From Anaerobutyricum faecale (lineage in GTDB: Bacteria > Bacillota > Clostridia > Lachnospirales > Lachnospiraceae), in contig DWWR01000052.1 of NCBI GenBank assembly GCA_019119645.1, positions 1 to 64,000 of the forward strand: 64,000 nt of DNA, read 5' to 3'. Made by a program: the position numbers and the translations under genes. The notes below the pieces were generated by a model. The model was not told the origin of the DNA. It searched no databases and was given only the letters and a program-made list of their open reading frames with translations. Within the stretch, counting starts at the first letter, position 1. Each line of letters starts with the position of its first letter. Below are positions 1-7,732 of the stretch, in pieces.

Positions 1-236
1 TTTTTGCTGCGCTTGATCTGCATGTTGATCTCCGGCACCGCTGGAGTGGTAATCTGGTGTTTCAGGATGGCGCCGCCGTAGACGATATCGATGTCCCATT
101 TCTGCGCCAGGGCCTTTAAGTCCCGGCGGATGGTTTCCTCATGGACTCCCAGTTCCTGACTCAGTTCAGATACTTTGACGGAACCTTTCTCATATAGCTG
201 ATCTAAAATAATTCTCTGTCTGTCTGCGCTTAACAC
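1..236 (-). CDS. DeoR-family transcriptional regulator, N-terminal part
   Basis: Only the first 78 codons are in the window; the gene continues past the left edge. The visible part is a winged helix-turn-helix of DeoR type: a first helix that includes ADRQRIILDQL, then VKVSELSQELGV and the recognition-helix signature HEETIRRDLKAL, followed by a 'YGGAIL' wing. The start is GTG at 236, with GGAGG six bases upstream. DeoR regulators usually carry a C-terminal sugar-phosphate sensor domain, which is not visible here, so the ligand and targets are unknown. It is transcribed away from the small ORF at 453. Confidence 0.75.
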   Translation of the reverse strand, partial: MLSADRQRIILDQLYEKGSVKVSELSQELGVHEETIRRDLKALAQKWDIDIVYGGAILKHQITTPAVPEINMQIKRSK

Positions 237-452
237 AATAATCCTCCATAATCAACATTTTTTTAATCATATCATAAAAAACAGAGAAACAGCATAAAAA
301 ATCTTTTCTTTCTGTTACAAAAATACCGAAAGCAGTAAGAAAATATAGTCTAAATCGTAGAAATATCGACAGACACATTTGGGTGATTACACGATACAAT
401 AGAGAAGTGATGAAACTGTAATGTGTGGCTTGAAGAAAGTGAGGTAGGTCTT

Positions 453-557
453 ATGAAATTGCTTTTAAAGATTGTGGCGGGAGCCTCTGTGATAGGATTG
501 GTTGCGTATTGTGTAAAGACATTTATGAAAGAGGACGAGCCGGAAATCTATTATTAA
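453..557 (+). CDS. 34-aa putative single-pass membrane protein
   Basis: A short ORF that starts MKLLLKIVAGASVIG and ends in an acidic, tyrosine-rich tail (KEDEPEIYY). Residues 3-20 form one plausible transmembrane helix. A weak purine-rich stretch (GAGG) lies about 8 bases before the ATG. It stands alone and is followed directly by a good intrinsic terminator, which supports its being a real short transcript. I do not recognise a family. It could be a small membrane regulator, or simply untranslated RNA. Confidence 0.45.
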   Translation: MKLLLKIVAGASVIGLVAYCVKTFMKEDEPEIYY

Positions 558-569
558 TAGTCTGACAGC

Positions 570-607
570 GGCATCCGGAATGGAATATCATCCGGGTGCC
601 TTTCTTA
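570..607 (+). terminator. Intrinsic terminator after the 34-aa ORF
   Basis: Stem GGCATCCGG pairs with CCGGGTGCC (one G-T pair) across a 13-base loop and is followed by TTTCTTATTT. It closes the short transcript from 453. Confidence 0.7.
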
Positions 608-653
608 TTTAATTTTCGAAAGAATTTACAAAAATAAAAAAGAAAAGGAAAGG

Positions 654-683
654 TTTACAAAAAACATACTAAAATGGTAGAAT
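654..683 (+). promoter_or_regulatory. Sigma-A promoter of the DUF1538-PII operon
   Basis: TTTACA at 654-659 and TAGAAT at 678-683 are separated by 18 bp in an A-rich stretch. This gives a transcript with a leader of about 145 bases before the ATG at 836. Confidence 0.5.
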
Positions 684-689
684 AAATAT

Positions 690-830
690 GATTGTAGCCC
701 GTAAACCCCCTGGATGTGCAGCGGGACGTCATCCCATCGGCAGATGTTTGTGTGTGAAGGCATCAAATCGAAGGCGGGGAATCGGACGTTGTCCGGACAT
801 CCAATCGAGAGAAGGGAGGAAGGCATACTT
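690..830 (+). promoter_or_regulatory. Structured 5' leader of the DUF1538-PII operon
   Basis: The untranslated leader holds several short stems: GGATG/CATCC (about 712-734), GGGA/TCCC inside it, and CGGAC-GTT-GTCCG (about 784-796). I could not match it to a known riboswitch consensus. It ends in AAGGGAGGAAGG, which provides the ribosome site of the 836 gene. Whether it regulates is an inference from its length and structure only. Confidence 0.35.
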
Positions 831-835
831 TTGTT

Positions 836-2353
836 ATGAATGAAAAGTTAAAAGAAAAGATTAAAGAATCATTGTCGAGTGTATTGCCAATAACAATCAT
901 TGTACTATTTTTGAGCGTGACGCTGGTCCCCATGGAGATCGGGACCCTGGCCCTGTTTCTGGCAGGAGCGGTACTTTTGATCGTGGGCATGGGGTTCTTT
1001 CAGTTAGGAGCCGAAATGTCAATGACCCCGCTGGGTCAGGGGGTCGGCGGTAAGCTGGTGAAAGGAAGCCGGCTGCCTGTGATTGTTGTGGTATGTTTTC
1101 TGATGGGAGCGATTATTACGATTTCTGAGCCGGACCTGCAGGTACTGGCCAATCAGGTGGCTTCCATTCCCAATAACGTGTTAATCTGGACAGTCGCTGT
1201 GGGCGTCGGTATCTTTCTCGCCGCAGCGGTGCTTCGTATTTTGTTTCAGGTCAGTCTTTCCAGACTGCTGATGATTCTGTACGTTCTGTTATTTATTTTA
1301 TCGTTTTTTTCTCCATCTGAATTTACTGCGGTGGCCTTTGACGCCGGCGGCGTTACCACAGGTCCCATGACAGTTCCGTTTATCATGGCGGTCGGTATCG
1401 GTTTATCTGCGGCCCGAAGTGATAAAGAAGGTGAGGGAGACAGTTTCGGACTGATTGCCCTCTGCAGTATCGGACCGATCATGATGGTTCTTCTGCTGGG
1501 AATCTTCTATCATCCGACGGAGGCAGTGTATACCGCGGTGGAAATCACGCCGGTCGTTACCACGAGAGATGTGGTTTACCAGTTTGTGGAAGCATTTCCG
1601 GACTATACAAATGAGGTGATTCGTAGTATGCTTCCAGTAATAGGCGTGCTGGTGGTATTTCAGATATTGACGAAGAATTACAGAAAAAGACAGCTGCTGC
1701 GTATGGCCATCGGTTTTGTCTATACCATTGTGGGGCTGATCCTGTTTCTGACCGGAGTAAATATTGGATTTGCCCCGGTTGGTAATCTTCTTGGAACTGG
1801 TTTGTCAGGAAGCTCGTTTAAATGGATCCTGGTTCCCATTGGAATCATCATCGGTTACTATATTGTAAAGGCGGAGCCGGCGGTGCAGGTGCTCAACGAG
1901 CAGGTGGAGGATCTCACCGGAGGAGCGGTTTCCCGGGGAATGATGAATATAGCGCTGTCCATTGGCGTGGCCGGTGCGGTGGCGTTGGCCATGGTGCGGG
2001 TGCTGACAGGGATCAGTATCTACTGGGTGATCATTCCGGGTTATATTATCGCTCTGGTGCTCAGCAGGTTTGTGCCGAAGGTCTTTGTCGGTATCGCCTT
2101 TGACTCCGGCGGCGTTGCCAGCGGTCCCATGACTTCAACCTTTTTGCTGCCTCTGGCTATGGGTGCCAGCACGGCCATCGGAGGAAATGTGGTGACGGAC
2201 GCCTTTGGAATTGTCGCTCTGGTTGCCCTGGCGCCGCTTATTGCCGTGCAGCTGATGGGCGTGATTTATGAGCATAAGTCGAAAACCGTGCCGGTATTGC
2301 CGGGAGATTTATCGGATGATATTGTTGTAGAGTTTGAGGAGGACAAAGAATGA
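836..2353 (+). CDS. DUF1538 membrane protein, UmpA-UmpB-type fusion
   Basis: A 505-aa polytopic membrane protein made of two homologous halves. The signature AFDAGGVTTGPMT near residue 165 recurs as AFDSGGVASGPMT near residue 420, each followed by a conserved FG(L/I)(I/V)AL segment. This is the DUF1538 family, whose two-subunit members UmpA/UmpB have been reported as Na+(Li+,K+)/H+ antiporters in a halophile; here both halves are in one chain. The stop overlaps the start of the tandem-PII gene (ATGA at 2350-2353), so the two are translationally coupled and the PII protein probably gates the transporter. Substrate in this organism is unproven. Confidence 0.85.
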   Translation: MNEKLKEKIKESLSSVLPITIIVLFLSVTLVPMEIGTLALFLAGAVLLIVGMGFFQLGAEMSMTPLGQGVGGKLVKGSRLPVIVVVCFLMGAIITISEPDLQVLANQVASIPNNVLIWTVAVGVGIFLAAAVLRILFQVSLSRLLMILYVLLFILSFFSPSEFTAVAFDAGGVTTGPMTVPFIMAVGIGLSAARSDKEGEGDSFGLIALCSIGPIMMVLLLGIFYHPTEAVYTAVEITPVVTTRDVVYQFVEAFPDYTNEVIRSMLPVIGVLVVFQILTKNYRKRQLLRMAIGFVYTIVGLILFLTGVNIGFAPVGNLLGTGLSGSSFKWILVPIGIIIGYYIVKAEPAVQVLNEQVEDLTGGAVSRGMMNIALSIGVAGAVALAMVRVLTGISIYWVIIPGYIIALVLSRFVPKVFVGIAFDSGGVASGPMTSTFLLPLAMGASTAIGGNVVTDAFGIVALVALAPLIAVQLMGVIYEHKSKTVPVLPGDLSDDIVVEFEEDKE

Positions 2354-3090
2354 GTATGTTACAGGAAGGCGGACATTTTTTCCCGCGTATGCTGATTTCT
2401 GTCACGGATGTGAAAGATGGGAAGAAGCTGGAAAAAATATTGGATGAGCTGCATTTGCCGATTTTTTATCAGTGCCGGGGCAAGGGTACGGCTCCTTCTG
2501 AGATCATGGATATATTCGGACTGGGAGGTTCCACCCGTCTGGTTACCCTTGCTGTTCTTCCGAAAGACAAAGTGCAGGAAGTATTTTCCCACATGAATGA
2601 CCATATGTACTATAAACGTAAAGGCGGAGGTATCGCCGTCAGCCTGCCGGTGACAGGACTTCAGAACTGCGTGATCAAAGTACTGGACAAAGAGGCGGGA
2701 GATGCCGCAATAGAAAAAATAAGAGAGAAGGTGAGGAAGGACATGAGCGAGGTACATCAAAAAGCGAAATATACAATGATATGGGTTTCTGTGGCGGGCG
2801 GCTACAGTGATGATGTGATCGATGTGGCCAGGGATGCCGGAGCCAGAGGTGGAACTGTCATGAAAGGAAGAAGACGGAGTTCCGAGCGGGCCAGCCAGCA
2901 TCTGGGCATCGCCATGCAGGATGAGCAGGAATTCGTCATGATCATTGTTCCAACAGAAAAGAAACAGGAAGTGATGGCAGCCATCATCAATTCCTGCGGA
3001 CTGCGCACACCGGCCCACGGTATCCTCGTATCTATACCGATTGACGAGGCCATCGGACTGGAAGAGCAGAAAAATGGCAGAATAGATTGA
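2350..3090 (+). CDS. Tandem PII-like (GlnB-fold) regulatory protein
   Basis: This 246-aa protein has two GlnB-like ferredoxin-fold domains (about residues 10-115 and 135-240). The second is clearer, with GARGGTVMKGRR, then EFVMIIVP and a C-terminal ILVSIPIDEAIG strand typical of PII proteins. The canonical T-loop uridylylation tyrosine is not evident. PII proteins sense small nucleotides or 2-oxoglutarate and control membrane transporters. The 4-bp overlap with the DUF1538 gene makes that protein the obvious partner. A strong terminator follows at 3144. Ligand unknown. Confidence 0.8.
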   Translation: MSMLQEGGHFFPRMLISVTDVKDGKKLEKILDELHLPIFYQCRGKGTAPSEIMDIFGLGGSTRLVTLAVLPKDKVQEVFSHMNDHMYYKRKGGGIAVSLPVTGLQNCVIKVLDKEAGDAAIEKIREKVRKDMSEVHQKAKYTMIWVSVAGGYSDDVIDVARDAGARGGTVMKGRRRSSERASQHLGIAMQDEQEFVMIIVPTEKKQEVMAAIINSCGLRTPAHGILVSIPIDEAIGLEEQKNGRID

Positions 3091-3143
3091 TTTTTTAGAA
3101 AAAGCAGATATAATTAGGAATGTGCTGTTTCTGCCGATTAGGG

Positions 3144-3171
3144 GGAACGCCGGAAACGGTGTTCCTTTTTT
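3144..3171 (+). terminator. Intrinsic terminator of the DUF1538-PII operon
   Basis: A perfect 9-bp stem, GGAACGCCG with CGGTGTTCC (one G-T pair), around a GAAA tetraloop, followed by six T. Confidence 0.9.
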
Positions 3172-3198
3172 GATGTATATAAAGAAAGGAAATCTGCC

Positions 3199-4794
3199 AT
3201 GAATAAAGCAATTACAGACGAAATAAAGAAACGACGGACCTTTGCCATCATTTCCCACCCGGACGCCGGAAAGACGACGCTGACAGAGAAGTTCCTCCTG
3301 TACGGCGGCGCCATCAACCAGGCCGGCTCCGTCAAGGGAAAGGCCACGGCAAAGCACGCCGTGTCCGACTGGATGGATATTGAGAAGGAGAGGGGTATCT
3401 CGGTGACTTCCTCGGTGCTGCAGTTTGAGTACGGCGGCTGTTGTATCAACATTTTGGATACACCGGGCCATCAGGATTTCTCCGAGGATACTTACCGGAC
3501 GCTGATGGCGGCGGATTCCGCCGTCATGGTCATCGACGCTTCCAAGGGTGTGGAGGCCCAGACCAGGAAACTGTTCAAGGTCTGCGCTATGCGTCATATC
3601 CCGATTTTTACATTTATCAATAAAATGGACCGGGAGGCCAGGGACACCTTCGACCTGCTGGATGAGATCGAGAAGGAGCTGGGAATCCCGACCTGTCCGG
3701 TCAACTGGCCGATCGGTTCCGGCAAACAGTTTGCCGGCGTCTATGACCGGGAGAAAAAGGTCATAGACCTGTTTGAGGATACCATGAAGGGAACCCGTAT
3801 GGGAACCATGAAAGAGGTGGCTTTGGATGCGCCGGAAGTGACTTCCTATGTGACGGAAGACGCCCTGGCACAGCTTTCCGAGGAGATTGAGCTTTTAGAC
3901 GGTGCCAGCGCGGAGTTTGATCAGAGCGAGGTGGACGCGGGCCGGCTGTCTCCGGTGTTCTTCGGTTCTGCCCTCATGAACTTTGGCGTGGAGACCTTCT
4001 TAAATTATTTCCTTGCCATGACAACGCCGCCGCTGCCGAGAATGTCCGACCAGGGACTCATCGATCCGGCAGAGGAAGAAGAGTTTTCTGCTTTCGTCTT
4101 TAAAATCCAGGCCAATATGAATAAGGCCCACCGGGACCGTATCGCCTTCATGCGTATCTGTTCCGGCAAGTTTGTGGCGGGTATGGATGCGTTCCACGTT
4201 CAGGGCGGCAAAAAGGTCCGTCTGGCGCAGCCGCAGCAGATGATGGCCAGCGAGCGTAAGATGATCGAGGAGGCCTATGCCGGAGATATCATCGGTATCT
4301 TCGATCCGGGTATTTTCTCCATCGGAGACACTCTGACCACTTCGGATAAAAAGTTTGCCTATGAAGGCATCCCGACCTTTGCGCCGGAGCATTTTGCCAG
4401 AGTGCGTCAGGTCAACACCATGAAGAGAAAACAGTTTATCAAGGGAATCAATCAGATTGCCCAGGAGGGCGCTATCCAGATCTTCCAGGAGTTCAATACC
4501 GGTATGGAAGAGATTATCGTCGGCGTGGTGGGTACTCTGCAGTTCGATGTGCTCAAATACCGCCTGAATCACGAGTATAATGTGGAGATCATCATGGAAG
4601 GCCTTCCATATGAATATATCCGCTGGATTGAAAATCCGGATATCGATCTGGATAAGATCCGGGGAACTTCTGATATGAAGAAGATTAAAGACCTGAAAGG
4701 ACGTCCGCTGCTGTTGTTTGTCAACAGCTGGAGCATTGGCATGACTCTTGAGAGAAACGAAGGGCTGGAACTGGCGGAATTCGGACGGTCGTAA
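3199..4794 (+). CDS. prfC: Peptide chain release factor 3
   Basis: This 531-aa translational GTPase recycles RF1/RF2 from the ribosome after termination. The G1 motif is SHPDAGKTT (residues 19-27), G3 is DTPGHQDF and G4 is NKMD, followed by domain II and the RF3-type C-terminal domain. Length and motifs match PrfC rather than EF-G or EF-Tu. The start ATG at 3199 has AAGGAA about 8 bases upstream. It stands alone between two terminated units. Confident assignment. Confidence 0.95.
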   Translation: MNKAITDEIKKRRTFAIISHPDAGKTTLTEKFLLYGGAINQAGSVKGKATAKHAVSDWMDIEKERGISVTSSVLQFEYGGCCINILDTPGHQDFSEDTYRTLMAADSAVMVIDASKGVEAQTRKLFKVCAMRHIPIFTFINKMDREARDTFDLLDEIEKELGIPTCPVNWPIGSGKQFAGVYDREKKVIDLFEDTMKGTRMGTMKEVALDAPEVTSYVTEDALAQLSEEIELLDGASAEFDQSEVDAGRLSPVFFGSALMNFGVETFLNYFLAMTTPPLPRMSDQGLIDPAEEEEFSAFVFKIQANMNKAHRDRIAFMRICSGKFVAGMDAFHVQGGKKVRLAQPQQMMASERKMIEEAYAGDIIGIFDPGIFSIGDTLTTSDKKFAYEGIPTFAPEHFARVRQVNTMKRKQFIKGINQIAQEGAIQIFQEFNTGMEEIIVGVVGTLQFDVLKYRLNHEYNVEIIMEGLPYEYIRWIENPDIDLDKIRGTSDMKKIKDLKGRPLLLFVNSWSIGMTLERNEGLELAEFGRS

Positions 4795-4888
4795 AATACG
4801 AGACAGTGTACATTTTCCCGGAAAATGATAGAATAAGAACAGAGGATCCATATGAAGATTTGTATAGTAAAGATGGAGGGATGCACCG

Positions 4889-5869
4889 ATGAAACAAAGA
4901 AACATCTGGATAGACTGTGATCCGGGTATTGATGACGCCGTGGCTCTTGCCATGGCGGCGGCCAGCCGGGATCAGTTAAATATCCTTGGTATTTCCACAG
5001 TGGCCGGCAATCAGATCAGTGACCGGGTGACCGGAAATGCGCTGAAGCTGGCGTCATTTCTTGGCATGGAAGATGTGCCTGTGGTGCGGGGCGCCCGCGG
5101 TCCGCTGGTGCGTCCGGTGGAGCCGGCCGGAGATGTTCACGGCAGCACCGGTCTTGGGGACTGCCAATTGCCGGCCGCCACAAAACAGACGGCTTCAGAG
5201 AGCGGGATCTTCTACATGTACACCCGCATTATGGAGCTGCCGGCCGGTGAGCAGGTCACCCTGGTGCCCACGGGGCCTTTGACCAATATCGCTCTTCTTC
5301 TTGGGACGTTTCCGGAAGTGCGGCAGCGGATAGAACAGATCGTGCTCATGGGCGGTTCTTCTTCGGGTGGAAATGTGACGCCGGCGGCGGAGTTTAATAT
5401 CTGGGCGGACCCGGAGGCGGCGCATATGGTTTTTGGGGTCGGAGTGCCGATCGTCATGTGCGGGCTGGATGTGACTTTGAAAAGCGGGTTGGACGGTGCG
5501 CAGATTGAGAAACTCTGTCAAAGTGACCGGAAAGTGGAACAGGCCTGCGGCCAGATGCTTTCCTTCTATTTGAATACCACCAGACACGAAGGAGAGGAGA
5601 ATATGGTAGCCATCCACGATGCGGTGACCATTCTCTTTCTCACTGATCCGGATCTGTTTTCCGGAAAAAATGCAGCAGTGCAGGTGGACTGCTCCTGGGG
5701 TGAAAACCGAGGGAGAACGATCTGTGCGGAATGTCCTGACGCCGGTGTTGTCGGTACAGGAGATGCCGCTGAGGACTTGTCTCTGTCGGCGTCGGTTTAC
5801 CTGCTGGATCAGGTAAATCTGCCGGAATTTCAGCGGGTGCTGTTGTCAAAGCTGGCAAGCCTCGGATAA
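4889..5869 (+). CDS. Inosine-uridine-preferring nucleoside hydrolase family protein
   Basis: A 326-aa cytosolic enzyme that splits nucleosides into base and ribose. The N-terminal metal-binding motif DCDPGIDDA (residues 9-17) is diagnostic. Further family marks are VPTGPLTN, VLMGG, AEFNIWADPEAA and MCGLDVT, ending with a region containing IHDAV that carries the catalytic His-Asp pair. Base preference (IunH, RihA/B/C types) cannot be read reliably. The start has GGAGG close upstream. Confidence 0.93.
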   Translation: MKQRNIWIDCDPGIDDAVALAMAAASRDQLNILGISTVAGNQISDRVTGNALKLASFLGMEDVPVVRGARGPLVRPVEPAGDVHGSTGLGDCQLPAATKQTASESGIFYMYTRIMELPAGEQVTLVPTGPLTNIALLLGTFPEVRQRIEQIVLMGGSSSGGNVTPAAEFNIWADPEAAHMVFGVGVPIVMCGLDVTLKSGLDGAQIEKLCQSDRKVEQACGQMLSFYLNTTRHEGEENMVAIHDAVTILFLTDPDLFSGKNAAVQVDCSWGENRGRTICAECPDAGVVGTGDAAEDLSLSASVYLLDQVNLPEFQRVLLSKLASLG

Positions 5870-5873
5870 AAAA

Positions 5874-5912
5874 GAACCGCCGTCCGGGATACTAGATCCG
5901 GGACAGCGGTTC
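5874..5912. terminator. Hairpin after the nucleoside hydrolase
   Basis: GAACCGC pairs with GCGGTTC, and the stem continues inward through GTCC/GGAC. Six A precede it on the plus strand, so the classic T-tract lies on the minus strand. On the plus strand it is a stem without a U-run. It separates the nucleoside hydrolase from the next unit. Confidence 0.55.
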
Positions 5913-5920
5913 CACAACAA

Positions 5921-5995
5921 AAGAGAGAAAAGTATGAAAAAATTTATGAGTCCAAAACGTTTTCCGTTTTGTGATTTATAGTATACAGAGAGTAT
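5921..5995 (+). repeat. Short repeated segment, copy 1
   Basis: Begins GAGAGAAAAGTATGAAAAAA and ends near a GTATACA box. A second copy lies at 19987-20075, also directly after a terminator hairpin. Each copy could encode a tiny peptide starting MKK (15 codons here: 5934-5981, with stop at 5979-5981). Function unknown. Confidence 0.5.
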
Positions 5996-6108
5996 ATGAA
6001 CAGACTGTGAACTCTAAATCAAAATTTCGTGAAGGATTTCTGAAGAAAATCTGACGGGACGGTTTTCTGACGGATCGGCGTAAAGTTTTTGGAGACAGGA
6101 GGTTGCTT

Positions 6109-6645
6109 ATGAAAGAAAATGTATTGATTGTCATTGACATGCAGAAGGATTTTGTGGACGGTGCTTTGGGCACTGCAGAGGCACAGGCCATTTTGCCGGC
6201 GGTGGAGGAGAAGGTAAAGAACTGGCCGGGGCAGGTCATCTTCACAAAGGACACCCATGAGGCGGATTATCTTTCCACCCAGGAGGGGCGGCTGCTTCCG
6301 GTGGAACACTGCATCAAAAGCAGTGATGGCTGGCAGCTGGCCGGGAATCTGGAACAGATGCGGCAGGAAAATGACTGGCCGGTCTGTGAAAAACCGGCCT
6401 TTGGTTCCATGGAGCTGATGGAAATGATGCAGGACATGCACAGGGAACATCCGATCAGGAGGATTGAGTGTATCGGCCTGTGTACGGATATCTGCGTGGT
6501 CTCCAACGCGCTGATCCTGAAAGCGGCTCTGCCGGAAGTGCCGGTTTACGTGGACCCTTCCTGCTGTGCAGGCACCACACCGGAGAACCACCGGGCCGCC
6601 CTCACCACCATGGCCTGCTGTCAGGTGCTGCCGGTGGAAAATTAA
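6109..6645 (+). CDS. Cysteine hydrolase, isochorismatase/nicotinamidase family
   Basis: This 178-aa enzyme has the isochorismatase-like fold: catalytic Asp in VIDMQKDF (D10), a Lys-Asp-x-His segment (TKDTHEADY) as in nicotinamidase metal sites, and the nucleophile Cys region GLCTDICVVSNA. It most likely deamidates nicotinamide or a related amide. The ATG at 6109 is preferred over an upstream TTG (6103) because AGGAGG lies exactly six bases before it. The exact substrate is not certain, so no symbol is given. Confidence 0.85.
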   Translation: MKENVLIVIDMQKDFVDGALGTAEAQAILPAVEEKVKNWPGQVIFTKDTHEADYLSTQEGRLLPVEHCIKSSDGWQLAGNLEQMRQENDWPVCEKPAFGSMELMEMMQDMHREHPIRRIECIGLCTDICVVSNALILKAALPEVPVYVDPSCCAGTTPENHRAALTTMACCQVLPVEN

Positions 6646-6736
6646 CCGGCTGACTGGTGGGATAGAGGCGCAGCGCCGGAGGCTGTACGTTCAGACAGAG
6701 TGCTCCTGTGTCCGGCTGCTGCCCGCCGTGTCGTGA

Positions 6737-7432
6737 TCACTCATCCGGAGTGATCTTGCCGGCGGCCAGATTTGGCAGAATAAAATTATTATAGGCGTAA
6801 TCCCACAGCTGGGAGGAACCCTTGTCCGTTTCTTTGTTGCGGTTTAAGATCTGCGACAGACGGATGCCGTGTTCCTCCCAGCTTTTTCCGTGGGTGGAAG
6901 CGTTTAGCATCAGCGGCTGGATGTGATCCATGGCCCGGGCAAACCGGGCTTCCGGCGTGTCCCCTTCGTCGAATTCTTCCCACCAGGAGCGCAGGCGGCT
7001 GCCCTGATCTTCCGGCAGTATGCCGAAAAGACGGTCGGCGGCGGCTGTCTCCCGGGCCTTCTGGGTTTTCTTTCCCTCTTCATCGTAGGCGTAGGTATCT
7101 CCGGCGTAGATCTCCACCAGATCATGAATCAGCAGCATACCCATAGTCTTTAAAACGTCGATCTCCTGATTGGAGTATTCGCTGAGCAGCAGGGTCATGA
7201 CGGCCATATGCCAGGCGTGTTCCGCATCGTTTTCTTTCCGTTCTCCGTCGGATAAGTAGGTCTGCCTTCCGATGAACTTTTCTTTGTCGATTTCCAGGCA
7301 GAAAGCCATCTGACGGCGGAGACGCTCCGCGGAGCCGCCGGAAGTGTTGGTTTCCTGCTCTGTTAAATAATCAGTCTTTGTTAAATCAGTCTTTTGCTTA
7401 TCGGTTGGTGTGTTCTGTGTTTTGTTGTCCAT
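6737..7432 (-). CDS. HD-domain phosphohydrolase (YfbR-like)
   Basis: A 231-aa protein with an HD metal-dependent phosphohydrolase core: H in AEHAWHMA, HD in LIHDLVEIYAGDTY and the downstream D in RAMDHIQPL. This pattern fits the YfbR/5'-deoxynucleotidase-like HD_3 group. The first 45 residues are a polar Thr/Asp-rich tail with no predicted fold. The ATG at 7432 is chosen because GGAAGG precedes it; the longer reading frame (to 7510) has no ribosome site. Four 23-bp direct repeats lie upstream at 7494-7584. Confidence 0.8.
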   Translation of the reverse strand: MDNKTQNTPTDKQKTDLTKTDYLTEQETNTSGGSAERLRRQMAFCLEIDKEKFIGRQTYLSDGERKENDAEHAWHMAVMTLLLSEYSNQEIDVLKTMGMLLIHDLVEIYAGDTYAYDEEGKKTQKARETAAADRLFGILPEDQGSRLRSWWEEFDEGDTPEARFARAMDHIQPLMLNASTHGKSWEEHGIRLSQILNRNKETDKGSSQLWDYAYNNFILPNLAAGKITPDE

Positions 7433-7493
7433 AAGAAATCCTTCCTTCAATAAAATGTAGATATGATCAAAAATATATGTTCCTTTGTATAAT

Positions 7494-7584
7494 TCAAGCA
7501 TCGGCTTCATAATAATGAAAGCATCAGCTTCATTATGATGAAAGTATCAGATTTATTATATAAGAAAATATCGCATTTATGAAG
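7494..7584. repeat. Four tandem 23-bp direct repeats
   Basis: Units of roughly GAAAGnATCnGnTTnATTAT start at 7494, 7517, 7540 and 7564. They lie about 60-150 bp before the start of the minus-strand HD gene, where an operator or promoter would be. They are too short, with no spacers, to be a CRISPR array. Confidence 0.65.
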
Positions 7585-7588
7585 CTGT

Positions 7589-7722
7589 TTTTTTATTTTA
7601 TAGGAAACTGCGTTTCTATAAGATAAAAAACGCTCCGCGGGGATCGCACTGCGGCGGATTGGAAGATGTCGCTGAAGCGACCCGCCGCAGGCGGAGAATC
7701 CTGCAAAGCAGGAGTCTTTCTT
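7589..7722 (-). repeat. 130-bp multi-hairpin interspersed repeat, copy A
   Basis: The reverse complement matches 19819-19957 over about 130 bp with only scattered differences. It contains three nested inverted repeats: TCCTGC/GCAGGA, a GC-rich CTGCGGCGG/CCGCCGCAG stem, and TAGGAAAC/GTTTCCTA-like arms. It ends in a TTTTTT run after GGAGCG. It sits just in front of, and appears to have removed, the start of the double-cubane reductase gene. Probably a MITE-like or REP-like element. Confidence 0.75.
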
Positions 7723-7732
7723 AGACGGTTAA

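Noticed and set aside
690..830. Mini-ykkC or other known riboswitch
   Set aside because: The two small stems have ACGT, not the required ACGR loops; no other consensus recognised.
2359..3597. 412-codon minus-strand open frame across the PII gene and prfC
   Set aside because: Lies opposite two clear genes, has no ribosome site, and its translation is low in family-like motifs. It arises from the codon bias of the real genes.
7494..7584. CRISPR array
   Set aside because: Repeats are adjacent without spacers and imperfect; no cas genes nearby.
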